Source: Cinclus cinclus | Taxonomy: Eukaryota; Chordata; Aves; Passeriformes; Cinclidae | DNA: 64,000 nucleotides | Direction of reading: 5' to 3' | Assembly (NCBI RefSeq): GCF_963662255.1 | Contig: NC_085052.1 | Coordinates: 14,359,151-14,423,150, forward strand | In this document: positions 1 through 13,172 of the stretch, piece after piece | Numbering within the stretch: position 1 is the first letter of the stretch | Layout of the letters: each line of letters begins with the position of its first letter | The notes under the pieces: generated by a model | Database searches by the model: none | What the model was told of the DNA's origin: nothing | Seen by the model: the letters and a program-made list of their open reading frames with translations, nothing else | Translations under genes and position numbers: made by a program

Positions 1-3000
1 AAATAAACGTAGGAGGTGAAATGGAAATGTCACCCTCTCTCTTGTATAGGAATTAGTTGTACTCGTTTCTCACTTTGCTCTTTGAAGAAGTTGGGCACTG
101 GCCAACTTCTCTGAAGCCCCTGAGATCTCCAGTTTAGAACATAAACTGGTGAAAAGAGCTCATCGTATCTATTTTCTTGTAATGTTTCACATCATGTGAG
201 CCAGGACCCACAGAGACACCTTCAAAGCTAATGGCAAAAGCAGAGGAACCACCTGCTGCAAGGAAGGTCGGGCAGAATGTGCCATTCACATCAGCTCCGG
301 AGCAACAGGCTGCTTGAAAGGAGAGGTTGCCCCTCCTGAGTTTCTTCACTCTTGTACAAAGGCATTAATTGTGCCCTCTTATAAAGCACGGAAATATTCC
401 TTGGGTTTCTTCTGTCTTTTACCTAAAACTTCATCTTTAAGGCAGAATGAAGAACAGCGTGAAGACTGAAAATAATATAAAAGTGTGATGTTCTGCCTCT
501 GTGCTATTTCTGTTCAAGGTTCATGCAGTCTTTATGAGCACCATGTAAGGTCCAAGTGTGCAACACCCTAGGTTGAAATACTTTTAAACTTGGGAAGCTT
601 TATTATCCAGTGGAATTAGTAACTTTCCTCAGTTCTGTTGGCTCTTGGATGTCAGCAAATACTTTGCTCAGCAGCCACAGTAGCAGGCATCATAGACTGT
701 GATTTTTGGGTGATGTACAGCATCTTTCCTGGACGGTACCAATTTGTCATCTAAAAAGAGCCCTTCTTAGTGCCAGCTGCCATTTCCTCATTGACAGCTG
801 GCGTCCAGAAAAAAAACCTAGTATGATCTAAAAAATTGGAGCCACAGCTGAACACACGACACAATTTTGTTTTTTTATTTAATGTAAACCAGCTCAGTAT
901 TTCATCATGCTCAGTTCTCCATAACAATCTGTAAAAGTCCTTTGATAAACCCACTCTATAAGACTTCAGTTTTTTATAAATTCACAGGTATGGTTCTCTT
1001 CTAGACTAGCTCTCTCCTTTCCAAACTATGTGATAGAGCATTTTTGCTGTAAACTCCCCTCTGCTTTGCAAAAGCCCTTCCTTGTTGCACTGCAAATAGA
1101 ATCCTGTACATATGCACTGCTTATGATATTTTCTGCTTAAATAAGAACTGCTCCTTGGGGAGCTGAAAGGAGTCAAGAGCAGCCTAATAACACATCATCC
1201 TCCTGGGAATTGCTCACATGCCTTTGTGAGGAAGAAAAAGTGGCACGTACACAATGTCCTTTCATGCTCTGAAATAAAACTAATTCTGAACAACTTGTAG
1301 CCAGCCTTACCTGAGAGAAAAATAGACTCTTAAACTGAGCAATGCCCCAAATCATGATGGTTTTGAAGTGCAGATGTTGTAATGAAAAATGAAAGCAGGG
1401 GAAAAAGTCAGGACTCTTCTGTCAGGTTCCTTTATTTTATTAACCCTTGAAGTGCTGAGTGCATTCGTTAGGCTGTGGCTCTGGTGCCTCATTTCAAGCG
1501 CCAGGCACTGCTCAAAAAGGCTCCTCTGCTGTCCCCAGCACTCCCCTCAGCTGCCTGAACTTTTTGAAGCAGAAGAGAGGTATTTATAACAGAGTCAGGC
1601 CTCAAGTAAAATCTCAAGGTTTGAATTTTAGTACTGCCCTGGGGATTATTTAAGGTTCAGACTGGAGTTTTATGGATTGATCCTCTTAATGCTTTATAGG
1701 CAAATTTTTACCCCAGCCTTTCACATGCAGGTGTGGGAGGTGGGGTGGAGGATGACCAAGGTTTTTTGGCCAGTATTTTTAGGATGATACATTGTGTGGA
1801 GCTATGTTTGTCTCTGAAATAAAAAATCCTTCTTTTTTTTTTGCCTTTTTTTAAAATTGAAAGTGGAAAGCTGTAATAATCCCTTTTCTACCACCATTTG
1901 TTCTGCTTCACAGATTCACAGCAGTTTGAGGACATTGTCCAGACTCCACTTTAATTTTCAAGGGTGTCAGTACTTTTAGATGAAGAATACTCAAGGCTTG
2001 TGCTGTGCACATGCACCCTGGGTAGAAGAGCAATTCTGAACTAGCATGAAGATCATTTAGGTGGCTTAATGAGCTTTCTTTTACTTTCATAGCTGGGATA
2101 TACCTAAATGAGCTTTTTGTCTGGCATGGATGTACATCTTAACCTGTCTAAAGTTTGTCCTTGTGTAAACTGTTTCTTATGATACAAATGGAAAAAAGTG
2201 AGTTGGTCAGAAGAAAGAGATTCTGCATTCTACATTTCACAAATAATTCTTTTTTGACTTGTCTTACATTTATGCCACCCACTGATTTGGGAGGTAATAA
2301 AAGTATCAAGAGAAAATTAAAATTATCTGTAGGCCTACCTGAAATAAAATGATCCCTCCTCAAAGTATGCATAATTAGGTTTAGTTTAGATACAAAATTA
2401 GAGCCAGTCTTTGTAGCTTGTTTCTGTTGGTCTCTGCAATATCCCAAGCCAAACTAAATACCCCAGAAATTCCAAGGAAGTTTTAGAGCTGGAGCTGCAG
2501 CTGATGTCTAATCCTGTCCTCTGAGTCAGTAACAGAAAACCCACTGACTTCAAAGGGTGAAAATTTCATACATGAACTTTATGGCTCTAAGCCATTTCTA
2601 ATCAAAGAAACAAAACCCACCAGAAGGCTTATACAACATTCTCCAAAGACCTGTCTTGATGCAGTGAAGCACATAAAAATATTCTTAACCCTAGCATAAC
2701 TTTGAACATAAAGCAGGGGTTTCAGGACTTGACAGAAAGTATCACAAGTTATTTAGTATTAAATCAGCTGTGGGTGGGGCTTGTCCCTCTTTATTTTTAA
2801 AGGAACTTGATTTTTATCAGAAAGTGCCAGGATGAAGTAGCCAGTTGCACACAAGGAGAGTGTCTTGTATCCTGGGATGCTTGATTTGGAGTGCAACCAG
2901 CTCAACTGGCTGGTCTGGCAGCTCCCCCACCTTCTCCATCTCCAGGCTGGGGCTTTGCCTTCACACTTTCTGGGCTCTAACCTTTGCTGGTATTTGCCCT

Positions 3001-3325
3001 GAGCAGAAAAGACAGTTTACTGCTGTGCATTTCAGGGATTTGCTGCTATCTTAAACAAAGCTCCTTGCCCATATCTGAACAAATCCAGATTTGCTTGACA
3101 GTCCTTCAAAAGTTTTTGCTGTATGGAGTTGCTAAAGTCAATGTTTTCCCCATCAATGGGGGCTTTGAGAGCTGAAAGGAGCTGCCTGGTGCATGTAAGA
3201 GCTTGTCCTTGGAGTCAAGGAGTGAGACAGAAGAGGAGTCATAAGAAAAATCCCATTTGCTGCAGCTCTAAAGTAAACAGGTGATGAAACATGCACTTAA
3301 GTACCTGCGGTTTTGTTCCTATCAG
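1..3325 (+). other. Probable last intron (3' part) of the receptor gene; no coding exon recognised
   Basis: This stretch precedes the acceptor at 3325 and should be the intron before the terminal receptor exon. I looked on the plus strand for the conserved Cys-loop receptor exons (disulphide loop, M1, M2-M3) and found none, so the upstream exons probably lie outside the window. Open frames here (for example 1389-1589, 2155-2352 and 2845-3054) resemble no known family and have no convincing splice context. Base composition is ordinary AT-rich intronic sequence. The intron assignment is an inference from the exon that follows. Confidence 0.5.
3306..3325 (+). promoter_or_regulatory. Splice acceptor of the receptor terminal exon
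   Basis: A T-rich tract (CGGTTTTGTTCCTATCAG region) ends in CAG immediately before the codons ATT ATT GAT. The frame of the receptor continues upstream through the acceptor only by chance. Using this site the exon begins in phase 0. Confidence 0.6.
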
Positions 3326-3634
3326 ATTATTGATGATGATGAAGAAGAGAAGAATGGAGTCCTGGCAGCAGTGACAAACAGCTGCAGTGCCCCTGACAAC
3401 ACGAACGAGACTGATTCAAACAGAAGCAAACAAACCAGCATTGACAGAAAAAGGGAGAGAAGTCAACACAGTGTGTGCAGTTCAGCAATGTCAGTAATGA
3501 GAAGACTTTTCTGTATCTTTGATTGCTTCCATGTTAAAAATCCTTACCACATAGACAACTATGCCAGATTCTCTTTCCCGTTATCATTCATCATAATTAA
3601 TGTACTTTATTGGGTATATTATTTGTATTTCTAA
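3326..3634 (+). CDS. Terminal exon of an anionic Cys-loop receptor subunit (GABA-A receptor, pi-like)
   Basis: This exon encodes the C-terminal part of a pentameric ligand-gated chloride channel subunit, a plasma-membrane protein. It follows a pyrimidine-rich acceptor ending in ATCAG at 3325 and runs 102 codons to TAA at 3632-3634. Residues 1-54 are polar and acidic then basic (DDDEEE near the start, RKRER at 41-45), as expected for the M3-M4 intracellular loop. Residues 55-79 form a basic or amphipathic segment containing FHVKNP and HIDNYAR. Residues 82-101 are the M4 helix, with the hallmark FPLSF...NVLYW, and the chain ends in YYLYF. Known family pattern: GABA-A and glycine receptor subunits end with a basic or Asp-Tyr-Ser/Ala-Arg/Lys motif, then FP-x-x-F and N-x-x-YW, and the pi subunit also has an NP motif and ends in YF. 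Which subunit this is cannot be settled; a pi-like or zeta-type subunit is my best inference. The reading frame is intact, so it is probably functional. Earlier exons lie outside the window. Confidence 0.82.
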   Translation: MIDDDEEEKNGVLAAVTNSCSAPDNTNETDSNRSKQTSIDRKRERSQHSVCSSAMSVMRRLFCIFDCFHVKNPYHIDNYARFSFPLSFIIINVLYWVYYLYF

Positions 3635-3980
3635 ATATTTCATTTTGTAATATTACTTCAATGTTTAGAAAGTGGGCATGGGGGGGGGGGGAGAAGTTGC
3701 AGAAAAATGGAGAAGTTACATTTGGATAAAGGGATATAAATGCCACCTTTTCAAGTGTGTCTGAAAATTCTGTTAACTCACTTCTCTGCTTTGAAATGCC
3801 TGTCATCCAAATCTGGCTTTGTATTAGCATGCATGTCCCATATGAAACTACTCATCAAAGGCCAGTAAGTATTTTTTTTAAATATATTTTAAGCTCAACT
3901 TTGTAAATTAAGAATTATATTATACTTGTTTCTGAACTCCACTGAATAAATGTAAAAATAAAATGTTGTTTTCCTTTTCT
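3635..3980 (+). other. 3' UTR of the receptor gene with tandem poly(A) signals
   Basis: The sequence after the TAA at 3634 is AT-rich and includes a run of 12 G (3680-3691). Two canonical AATAAA hexamers occur at 3945-3950 and 3957-3962, followed by a T/GT-rich stretch (about 3964-3990) that fits a downstream element. The cleavage point is estimated at about 3975-3985. No other long frame is present. The UTR extent is inferred from these signals only. Confidence 0.55.
3945..3962 (+). terminator. Two overlapping-range AATAAA polyadenylation signals
   Basis: AATAAA is seen at 3945-3950 and again at 3957-3962, about 310-330 bases after the receptor stop codon, with a TGTTGTTTTCC-type GU/U-rich element just downstream. 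This is the standard vertebrate cleavage and polyadenylation arrangement. Confidence 0.55.
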
Positions 3981-6900
3981 GCTTTCTGTACTCAGTTCCT
4001 TCTTGTTTTGTCAATAGTGCATGCATTTTCCAGATTATATAAGAAAATGCTTAATCGCAGATCAAAGTGGCTTTGCTATGTAGCAAGAAACTGTTTTGAA
4101 GACATGAGCTACCAACACAAACCAAACAATCTGTTCATCTCTGTAAGGTCACAGATATGTGTTAAGATCCCTCTACATCTTTAGACAGAACTCCCACAGT
4201 CATCAATGACTTTTCTCAGTAAGTGCAGTGCAGACTACAGAAATAGACTGGAGCCAAAAGGTTTACATTCAGAGAGATGTATTTCCTTGAGTGAGGATTT
4301 AGTTGTTCACCAATCCTAAATGGAAAATGGCAATTTATCCTGATATTTGTACTCTGCTCAGTCAAACTGCTTGGGTAACTACTATGCAGAGGAAAAATTT
4401 GATATGCTTAATTTTCAGCTTAGTAAATCCTCTTGAACTGCATTCAGCTAAAAAGAATTCACATAAAGGTGGAAAACTTGAACAGAAAAGAAAACCCTGC
4501 AAGTGTGATAATTCTTGATAAAATAGGAAAAGTTTTACACAGATAAAATGATGACCCGCATGAGAGAATGGTTACAGGTGATGAAAAACTGTAGCACTAT
4601 TTCAAAGTGGTTACTTCACTGACAGATATTACAAGCCTGCCTCCTACACTGCAAGCATGGAAGTTTAAAGGTGTTCATTATTATTCCTTTTTCCTGACCA
4701 TGATATATGTATCTGTTGCATATAAAGGTATAAATGGGTGCATGTGCTTTTGTGCACTGTGTATCTTGGCATTTCTGGTGATCAGACTCACTGCACACAT
4801 GCAAATGTATTAAAAAGCTCTCCTAACATGGACAGTCTTGGACACAGCTTATCACCGGGGTGCTGCCTGTGAAGAACAGGTGACACAAGAAGGAAGAAGG
4901 TGCAAAATACCAGTGTGAGACATATTTGCTCTTGCTCCCGTCTAAATCCATTATTGGGTCACTAAAATCCCCTCAGTATTTTTATTTTCTAAAGGCTGTC
5001 TACTGAAAATTTGTTTCTCTGCTGATATTAGTAATGCCTTTTGCAAAGCTTATTGTGTCAATGCAACTTCAAGAACAGCCTAGTGCCTCTTGGTGCCATG
5101 TGGCCATTCTGACTTTCATAGGAAAGTAAATACATTCAAGAAATCAAACAAAGGTTGCCTGTGTTAATGAGCAACAACAAAAAGAATCTATTCTTTTATT
5201 TAACCTTCTGCTACTGAATATTTAACCTTAAACCCATTATTCAGGAACAGGCTGTATGACATTTTTTCTTGGAGGTGTAAAACTGGACTCCCAGCTTTTT
5301 ATCCAATTCTTACTCCCATAAAATTCACAGAAGACAAATATTGAATCTTTGTATTTAGTTGCCTAATTTTGAAGTTTACATGGTTACTGGATCTTGTCAA
5401 AGAGTTACCTATCGTGTTAACACTAAATTTAGGATTAACTGCAGGCATAAAATAAGCATTTAGTTTTTTAGCTTTCAATTAATTTAGAGACAATTCACCT
5501 AAAATATTATTTTTAAAAGCTGTTGAATTTCTCAGCATCTTTTTTTACAATGCACTAGCTGAAATCAGGATCTGTTTTCCCACTGATGTGCTAATTTTAA
5601 GTATTATTATTCGCTGAAGTCCCCCATGTTTTCATGAAAGAACTGACTGCGCAGCCAGATTATTTTATCAAAAGCATTATTTTGCTTTTCATAATTCTGC
5701 ATTAATTGCTAATTTCAGAAATAAAACTTGGTTCGATGTGAATTTGTTGTAAAAGATGTCCCCAATGGATTTCTAGTGTGGTGTATGAAGAATGAAGAAA
5801 GTAATTTGAATTACCCTGTTCAAACATGGATTCTGTCCTAGAAACTCCCAAATCCCTTGGAGTCAGCCAGAAAAGCTCCCCTAAATAAGGTGCATTCATG
5901 AACAATTCACTGAATGCTACAACTCAGAGGAAAATTAGAGAGGAGGAAGTCTCAGGGCTAACACTAGGGGCCAAAGCTGAGGCTGAGGGAATGAAAATGA
6001 ATTTGGTTTCATATCTCATGAAAAGACCTCGGACTTTTGGTAACAACTTTCTGGTTGATAGTCAAGATTCTTACTTTGATTTTAATGTTTTAAAATCAGA
6101 CATCTTCTCAGAGTCTTAATTCAGAAATGCTGTATTTTGAGACCCCTGGAGGCAGATGTGCAGTGAGGGACCCGAGGTGAAGGGGGTCCCAAGAGGAGCT
6201 GGTGAAGCATCCTCGTGTAATTTGCTTTGCTGTTAGCAGGACGTGCCCTGCTTTCCACAGGTCCAAAGGCTGCAGCCAGCCTGAGGAAAAACTTTCCTTC
6301 CTTTGTGGAACGTCCCCAAGTCTGGCTTTTAATTGATTCAGCAGCCATCACAAAGGTGTTCAAACGTTGTGCAAAATTAGAAAAACACACCCGACCTTAT
6401 CAAGATCTCTGATATTATTTTCTTTCTTAATGGAAAAGTATTATGAAAATAAAATTCTATCCTGAGATATTTAATCAGATAGAATATTTTATTACTTTTG
6501 TAGATTTTAGACATATGAAGGTATTAATCCTTGCTACCTTTCCTCTTCATCAATTATCTAGAGTTTTTCTGATTCATCTATGCTTTAGGTAAGTATCTCC
6601 TGCAGCCTGCTTACTGTAATGCCAGCTGTGATACTTTGAGAGTATTTGAAATATTTCACCTAAATCAAGAGGGAAATACTAAGGAAGGTGACATTTTAGA
6701 ACAGGTATTCATTAACCCTCTCATAAAACAAGAAGGCATTTTAAGGCAGTATTAGATAGTTTCTTTTAAGACATGAACAACTAAATATCCCATCTGATTA
6801 CTCCAGTCAACACATATGACAAATGCAAGAGAAGGGCTTCCATCTCTTGATCTGAGTACCCATTTTCAGCACGGTGGCCTTGTTTATTAAGAGTGTAACA

Positions 6901-9091
6901 GTAACTTAAATAAAATTTCCTGCTTTGTAAGCCTCTTTGGTCTTTTTTGTGCTAATTATTTTAAGAGAACTGTTATGCCTTTTCACATGGGAAAATACAT
7001 AAAAAATAAGAAAAAAAAAGGTGCCCCATGTTGTCACCCTGTAATTCAAAATGAAATTACCAAAAAGATTATAGATTAAAGAAAACCCACGTACAGTAAA
7101 GCTGATGACAGAAAAACAGGACAAGAAATGCAAAGAGGTTCTGCTAAGAGCCCTTGCCAGTGGCATGGTGCAGCCATTGCTGGAGCAGGTCTGCAGTGCA
7201 GCCTGAGGAGGGGCTGGGGAACTGGTGCTGCTGGTACAATTCACTCCGTGCAGCAGCAGATGGAGCTCACTAACTGCTCTTCCTCTTCCAGCAAAAATGT
7301 AAATGGCAAACGCTAGTTAAGGAGGACTCTAGGGAAAAGCTATTACAAGCTGACATTTGTGCTGTGGTAACCAGGTCATGTTTGTAGTGACAGATTAATT
7401 AAAGTCAAGCAGGACAGCATTGTCAGGTGGACTATTTTTCACACGGAAGTTCAGGCTTCTCAAACCCTGGTTGTTATTTCCACCATTTTAGCCACTGAAA
7501 TTCACTTCATGACTGCAATACCTTGTGTTTTAAGCATGAATTTGATATCCTTCTATCAAGGTTTTCTCCTGCAGGTTATAATGTTTCAAATCAAAGCATT
7601 ACAGCACCTCAATATTTCAAGGCAGGCAGAATAGTGGCTCTATTAACAGTTTCCCTATAAAGATTTATGAATCCTAAATAAATGTTCCCAGGTAACTCAC
7701 TGGCATACTGCTCAGAGTTGTCACTAAGATCAAAGTAATTTTAAAAGCCACTTTCAATCAAGAAAATTTCCCTTGGAAGAGGGCTGGTTGAAAAGGTGGG
7801 AAAATGAGTTGTGAGAGTTTTCTGGGCAGATTAACAGGTCACTGCAAGAGCAAGCTCTCTCAGCCTGGGAGCTGAAAACTGGAGTGGATTCTTCTTGTAG
7901 AGTACTGGGTGTTTGACAGTGCTTAAAGCAGCTAAGCTGGACATAATTTCAAACTCTGTAATGGATTTGCCATCACTTGCTCTTCAAATTTATAATTAAA
8001 ACCAGGGGCCCACTTTAATGACATTGCCAAATTCAGCTTTTCATCAGTTTCCATCCGGAGATATCTTTTTTCCCCCAGTCCCATCTGACTGTCAAACTTT
8101 CCATCCTCAGAAAGAGAAGGATAAGGGGCTATTTGGGGGCATTTCAGTCTCATGATGTGAGTTTACTCATATAATTTGGGTTCTGGGTTTCTTTCCAAAT
8201 TGGAATGGACCCTATTTTCCTATTCCAGATCAAACACAGACAAAACTTCAGAAGACAAGAAACCCCAGGGGATTTTAGCACCATCATGTATGTGCACCAA
8301 CCATGATTCTGATTCATTTTGCAATTCTGCACTGAAGTTTAATCCAGGTTTAACCACTGGATAACTTTATCTGTAAAAACACACAAATATCTCCACTGCT
8401 GTTGCTTTCCTTGCTGTAGCAGGTAATTTTGGAACCTAGACAGTGAAGGGGTTTGATGCCAGATTTATTTGATTTCTCGTAAAGGCAAGGAATTTAATCT
8501 TTCTGCTTTAAAATCAGATCAGGAATGCATTCAGAATAGCAGCTCTGGTCTAGTTCGGGCTTGGCCACTTTGGACACAGAACAAGGTGAAAAAATTAGAA
8601 AAAAATTAACATGAGAGTATAAAATGGAATTCAAACCTGAATTGCATATTGACATACTCATCCTGTCAGTGCCCCTGGTCGTCATGTTAAAGTTTTTGAT
8701 GTTGTATCTCAGGAGCAGTAATAAACGTGTGAAATTGGTCACCATGGTCAAAGCTGGCATTGCATGCGCTCATATATTCTTAGAAAACAGAGAAGAAGGG
8801 GTTGTCTCCTCCTTTTCTCTGCCCCAGTTTTGTTAGAAGCCAGCTCATTTTGGTCCACTTCCAGTCTTGGTTTATTGAGCACCTGCTTTGAACGAGGGCC
8901 AGTACAAAGTGACCAAAACCAGTGCATCAATCTCCTCTGCAGGAACCATCTGTTCATTAAATGCATTTGAATGCTGATCCATTAGACTCGTATGCTGGAC
9001 TACACTGTGCATGTTGCTAAGTCAGTCCTAATCAAAGTGCTTTCCATTCACAGCAATATATTTTGGACAATATCTAATGAATACAACTGTA

Positions 9092-9118
9092 AATTTTGTT
9101 TTGTTTTGTTTTGCTTTT
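9092..9118. repeat. (TTTTG)n microsatellite
   Basis: About five units of TTTTG in tandem, slightly degenerate at the 3' end. No coding context. Confidence 0.8.
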
Positions 9119-11381
9119 AAATAGTATTTTCCCTGCGTGTGAAGAAAATATCTATAGGAAAAGCTTCTATCCTATGCTCAATATATGACATGGCTGCAGG
9201 GATCCAATGCAATCCTTGTTTACCTTGATAACCCGTAAAAGTGCATTTTGGAGAACAGACAGTGCTAGCCTCAAAATAATAACACAGCAGATTAAGTCTG
9301 AAAAAAAATTTTAACTAGGTAAATATAAATCCAAGCTTGCTCTCTGCTTCTTTACCAGAAAGATAAGATATCGAGCATTATTTTATCTTTCCCCTTTATC
9401 ACCTTTGTATAAGTATTGTGCTCAAGTATCGTTACTTTTTGACGTTCTTTCATAATGAAAGATTCGGAGAGCCTTGTAGGTCTTTTCCATTAAAATAAAA
9501 AAATAAAGTATGATGTGCAAATAACTAGAAACTTTGAAGTCTGATGCTTCCTATGCCCCAGGATAATTTTAATTCTACTGAACATCCTTTTCATGTAGTG
9601 CTGGTCCACATTTTGTGAAGCCTGATAATAAGAACTGATAACTCTGGAGACTTCCATAATTTCCGTACACCATAAACCCTTAGGGATGCCAGTTGCACGG
9701 CTGACCCTGCACCACTTCAAACACACATATTCTTACATATGCTACTGCTCTTATTTCAGGTGTTACAAATGACCAGACTCAAAAATGCAATTTCCTCATT
9801 CTCTTACTGTCCTTCCCGACACATTCCTGCTGCAGGGAAATGGTAAAGATTTTTTTTTGGTTGATCATTCCTACTATGCAGCTCCAGCTGAATAATCTAT
9901 AATTTTTTGAGGCCTCCTTCATAAGAAGCTGTTTTATGATTCCATTAAAAGCCCAAAAGAAGAAGAGCCTGTTCTTTTAATTCTACTTTAATAACCTAAA
10001 TTCCCAGTTTCTAAATTACCACTTCTGGGCCAATAACTCAAAGTTGCCTTTGCCTTGGGTTGCCACACTTTACCTCTTAAGGAGACTTGGACAGTGCCTG
10101 AACCTTTGTTTCCACAGCCCAGCTGTAAGCTACTGTTCCTGTAAGCAAGTGTGCACAATGTCCTGAGCTGGATTTTATTCCTGTCAGACACCTGGAATTA
10201 CAACACAGCTTTCTACCAACAGGATCAAAAGCTGTTCCTGGATGTTTTACATCTCTGCATATGCCTTTCTTCCAGCTCTAGCATTTCCCTTCCCAGAAAG
10301 CTCTACGTTGTTCTGTGATAATGTCAGGTCTCCAGATACACTGCCTTGCTGTACTAAAGATGACAGACGAACAAGCCAAAATTATCAATTTTAATGATAT
10401 TTTAGCATCTTCCTGGTCCTGTGTCATTCCTGTGTATATTTCAGCCATCAATTTATGTTTGCCTAAAGTAGTTCATGCCAGAACCTTAAATGTGGAGAAA
10501 GCTGAAGAGGCCAATTTATTGTATTTTGACAAGGACAAGCCTCATCTGGCAATCCAGCGAGACTGAATGCATCTGGTTAATAGTCCATCCACTTTCTCAG
10601 ATCCAAATTGCTCCGTTAGTTTTCATGACCCTCTTATCTCTGTGCTGTCTCTATCCACCACGGTTTCCTTATCACATAATAGGATTGTGCCTGTATCTTC
10701 CAATTTCATTTCTATTGGTTTCCAATCTGTGTGATGCTGGGAGAGTGTGCTGGTCCATCAGCCTCTCCTGCTGAGAGATGGGATCGCTCACCCCGAGATG
10801 CCTCATCTGCACTGCGGGAGACTCTTGGCATGGCTGATCACTCCCTTTGCCTCCTTGGGCTTCACTTCTGATTTGAGCCCCTCCCTACACCAAGGGGAAC
10901 CACTCTCCACACCTCTGCCTTTCAAGGGCTCTCCAGTGCAAATCTTAGGAGAATTTATTAGATGTTTCACTATATATCTGCCCACTAGTCCATGCTAACT
11001 ATTTTTTTGAACCCATTGTTATATTTTAATGAAATATGATAAAGGAGCAGAAATCTCAGGGACAGGACATTCCTATAAGATTTATGTAAATAGATGTCCA
11101 ACTCAGAGACATCTGAGAGGTACCCACTGAGAAAAACACTGCAGCATGAGCTGGAGTCTTTAAACTCCAGAGAACACACACTGAAGAGGGCACATCAAAA
11201 TGTCTCAAATGCAGAGCAAGCTTCAGTCACAATTTACAGCTTCCATACATGAGAGTCAATCAACACTGAACTAAAAATCTGGAGAAAATCAAGCTTCATT
11301 AGCGCTAATATTCATGAGTTACTTCTCCAGTCCTCAGAGACTAAAAGTGAGGTACAAGGTCAGAGGCACTGCTCTCTTTCC

Positions 11382-11393
11382 TTTTTTTTTTTT
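11382..11393. repeat. Poly(T) run
   Basis: Twelve consecutive T following a CT-rich stretch. Homopolymer of no assigned function. Confidence 0.8.
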
Positions 11394-11626
11394 GCTCCGA
11401 TTTACAGTGGGATTTAAAATTTACATCTTCAGCTTGGTCTCTGTGAGAATATGGTAAAAACAATCCTGGTATAGTTATAGAAAAATATTTATATTCCTAA
11501 TATTCCTCTTACTCTCCCCACATCCTTTGCTCCTTCTTTCATCTTTATAAATCTTTGTAAACACACTCTTTTAGAATCAGATATATTTTTTTACCTGAAT
11601 TTAAATCTCCCTTGGTGGCAGGAATT

Positions 11627-11692
11627 AAGCAAAACAAAACAAGACAAAACAAAACAAAAAAACCCAAAAAACCAACCAACCAAACAAAAAAA
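11627..11692. repeat. A-rich (AAAAC)n / (CCAA)n low-complexity tract
   Basis: Repeated AAAAC units merge into AAACCC and CCAACCAACC steps; the plus strand has almost no T and G across about 65 bases. It reads as an open frame on both strands, which explains the 80-codon minus-strand frame at 11545-11787. It is not a gene. Confidence 0.8.
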
Positions 11693-13129
11693 TCAGCCTG
11701 CCCCTTGCACACCTGGCACTGGGTGACCTTATGGAAATTAAACTGGAACATACAAGGAGGAAGAGTTACTGGAAGAACTGGCTTCATATTTCCATACTAA
11801 AAGAATAAAAAAGAACAACTAAAGCAAAAATATTAGTTTGTAGCTGAAACAAATTTATTGTACTCATCTCCCAAGCAGATTTTGTATTTGTGATGCTGAT
11901 AAAGAGCAGGTCACTGGAATTTTACAACATATGCAGAAGATACTTCACCTAGAACTTGAAGAACAAAATAATGATCAGAAGAGGGTGCTCTCAGCTCATG
12001 TTCTTTTGGTTTTGTTTAGAACATTTTGGTGGAATTCTGCAGAATTTTCTTCTCTCTTTGTTGAGATTAATAAAAGGTCTCTTTGTAATATATTTTCTGG
12101 GATTTTTCACTAAATAGATCACTCTTCTTACTGCACCATGTGCAAAAATACGGGCTCAAGTTTTTGATTCCAGATTTTTCTATCTGTTTTAGAAAGCTTT
12201 CTGTAATGTTATCTGAAGTGATTTCACAATGAGCTTTGTGTCTGGGCTCCCACCATTTTATATGTTATGTGTATGTTCTCATGCAGTCATGCTCTGTTGA
12301 AATTAGCATTTACAGGAACTGATTTCCTAGCATCCATGAATGAGTGCCGTGAAAAACTTTAAAAATTGCAAGAACAACATTCTAATACCAGTTGCATTTT
12401 TAACCAGGCATGAAAGAGAAACAATAATATATAGCTTCAGTGATCAATTTCCAATGATTGAAACATCCTGCATATCTTAGTATTCACAAAAAATGTATTA
12501 GTTGATCTTCAGAGAAGAATTTAATAAAAACTTAGTGCTGCCAAAGAGATTTTTAGCAAACCATTTGATCAGAGTGTTCACTTCAGGAAACATGATATAT
12601 CAGAAAGTACCTGACATTTTTAAGTTTTATTAAAGCAGTGCTGATGTCACGGTTAAAAATAAGCCTTTTAAAAGTTAGTTGATATATAGGTGCAGTTTTT
12701 CCATTTTTTGGATCACCAGTCTTTTAAGGTGATGAAACTACGCTGTACACACAGCACTAGAACACAAGAATAAGTGATGGCTATAATCCTAGGTGTTTGC
12801 AGACTCTCTTTCCTTGTCTGAAGTGGTGAAGCACAGGGTAAATTCAGGGAGAAGGAAGGCACTGTCTTTTGGTTGGTGCAATGCAGCATTCAGCTCTGGT
12901 CCAGCCTGCTCATGGAAGAAATCTCTCTGACTCTGATTCCCCACTGTTGCACTTTTTCTAGCAATACTAGTACTTAAATAAATTACTGTGTAGCCATCTT
13001 TTATAGGCGCATACCAAAACTGCCTGGAGGGGGAGAGTCGTGCCTCTTGTATTGAACAGCAGTGATTGGAATGGATTGGAAAAAGATTTTCACTCTTTGT
13101 GCCTGTGTACATATATTTATCTATGTCTA

Positions 13130-13172
13130 AAGTGCCTGTGTGTATATATATATCTGTATATGTCTACATATG
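13130..13172. repeat. Degenerate TG/TA dinucleotide tract
   Basis: Alternating purine-pyrimidine sequence (GTGTGTATATATATATCTG type) with interruptions. Confidence 0.7.

Noticed and set aside
2507..2570. Possible ancient repeat (CCACTGACTTCAAAGGG)
   Set aside because: Too short to separate from chance similarity.
10985..11035. Possible short CR1 minus-strand piece (TTTTTTTGAACCCATTGTTATA)
   Set aside because: Only about 25 bases match and the expected flanking blocks are not clearly present.
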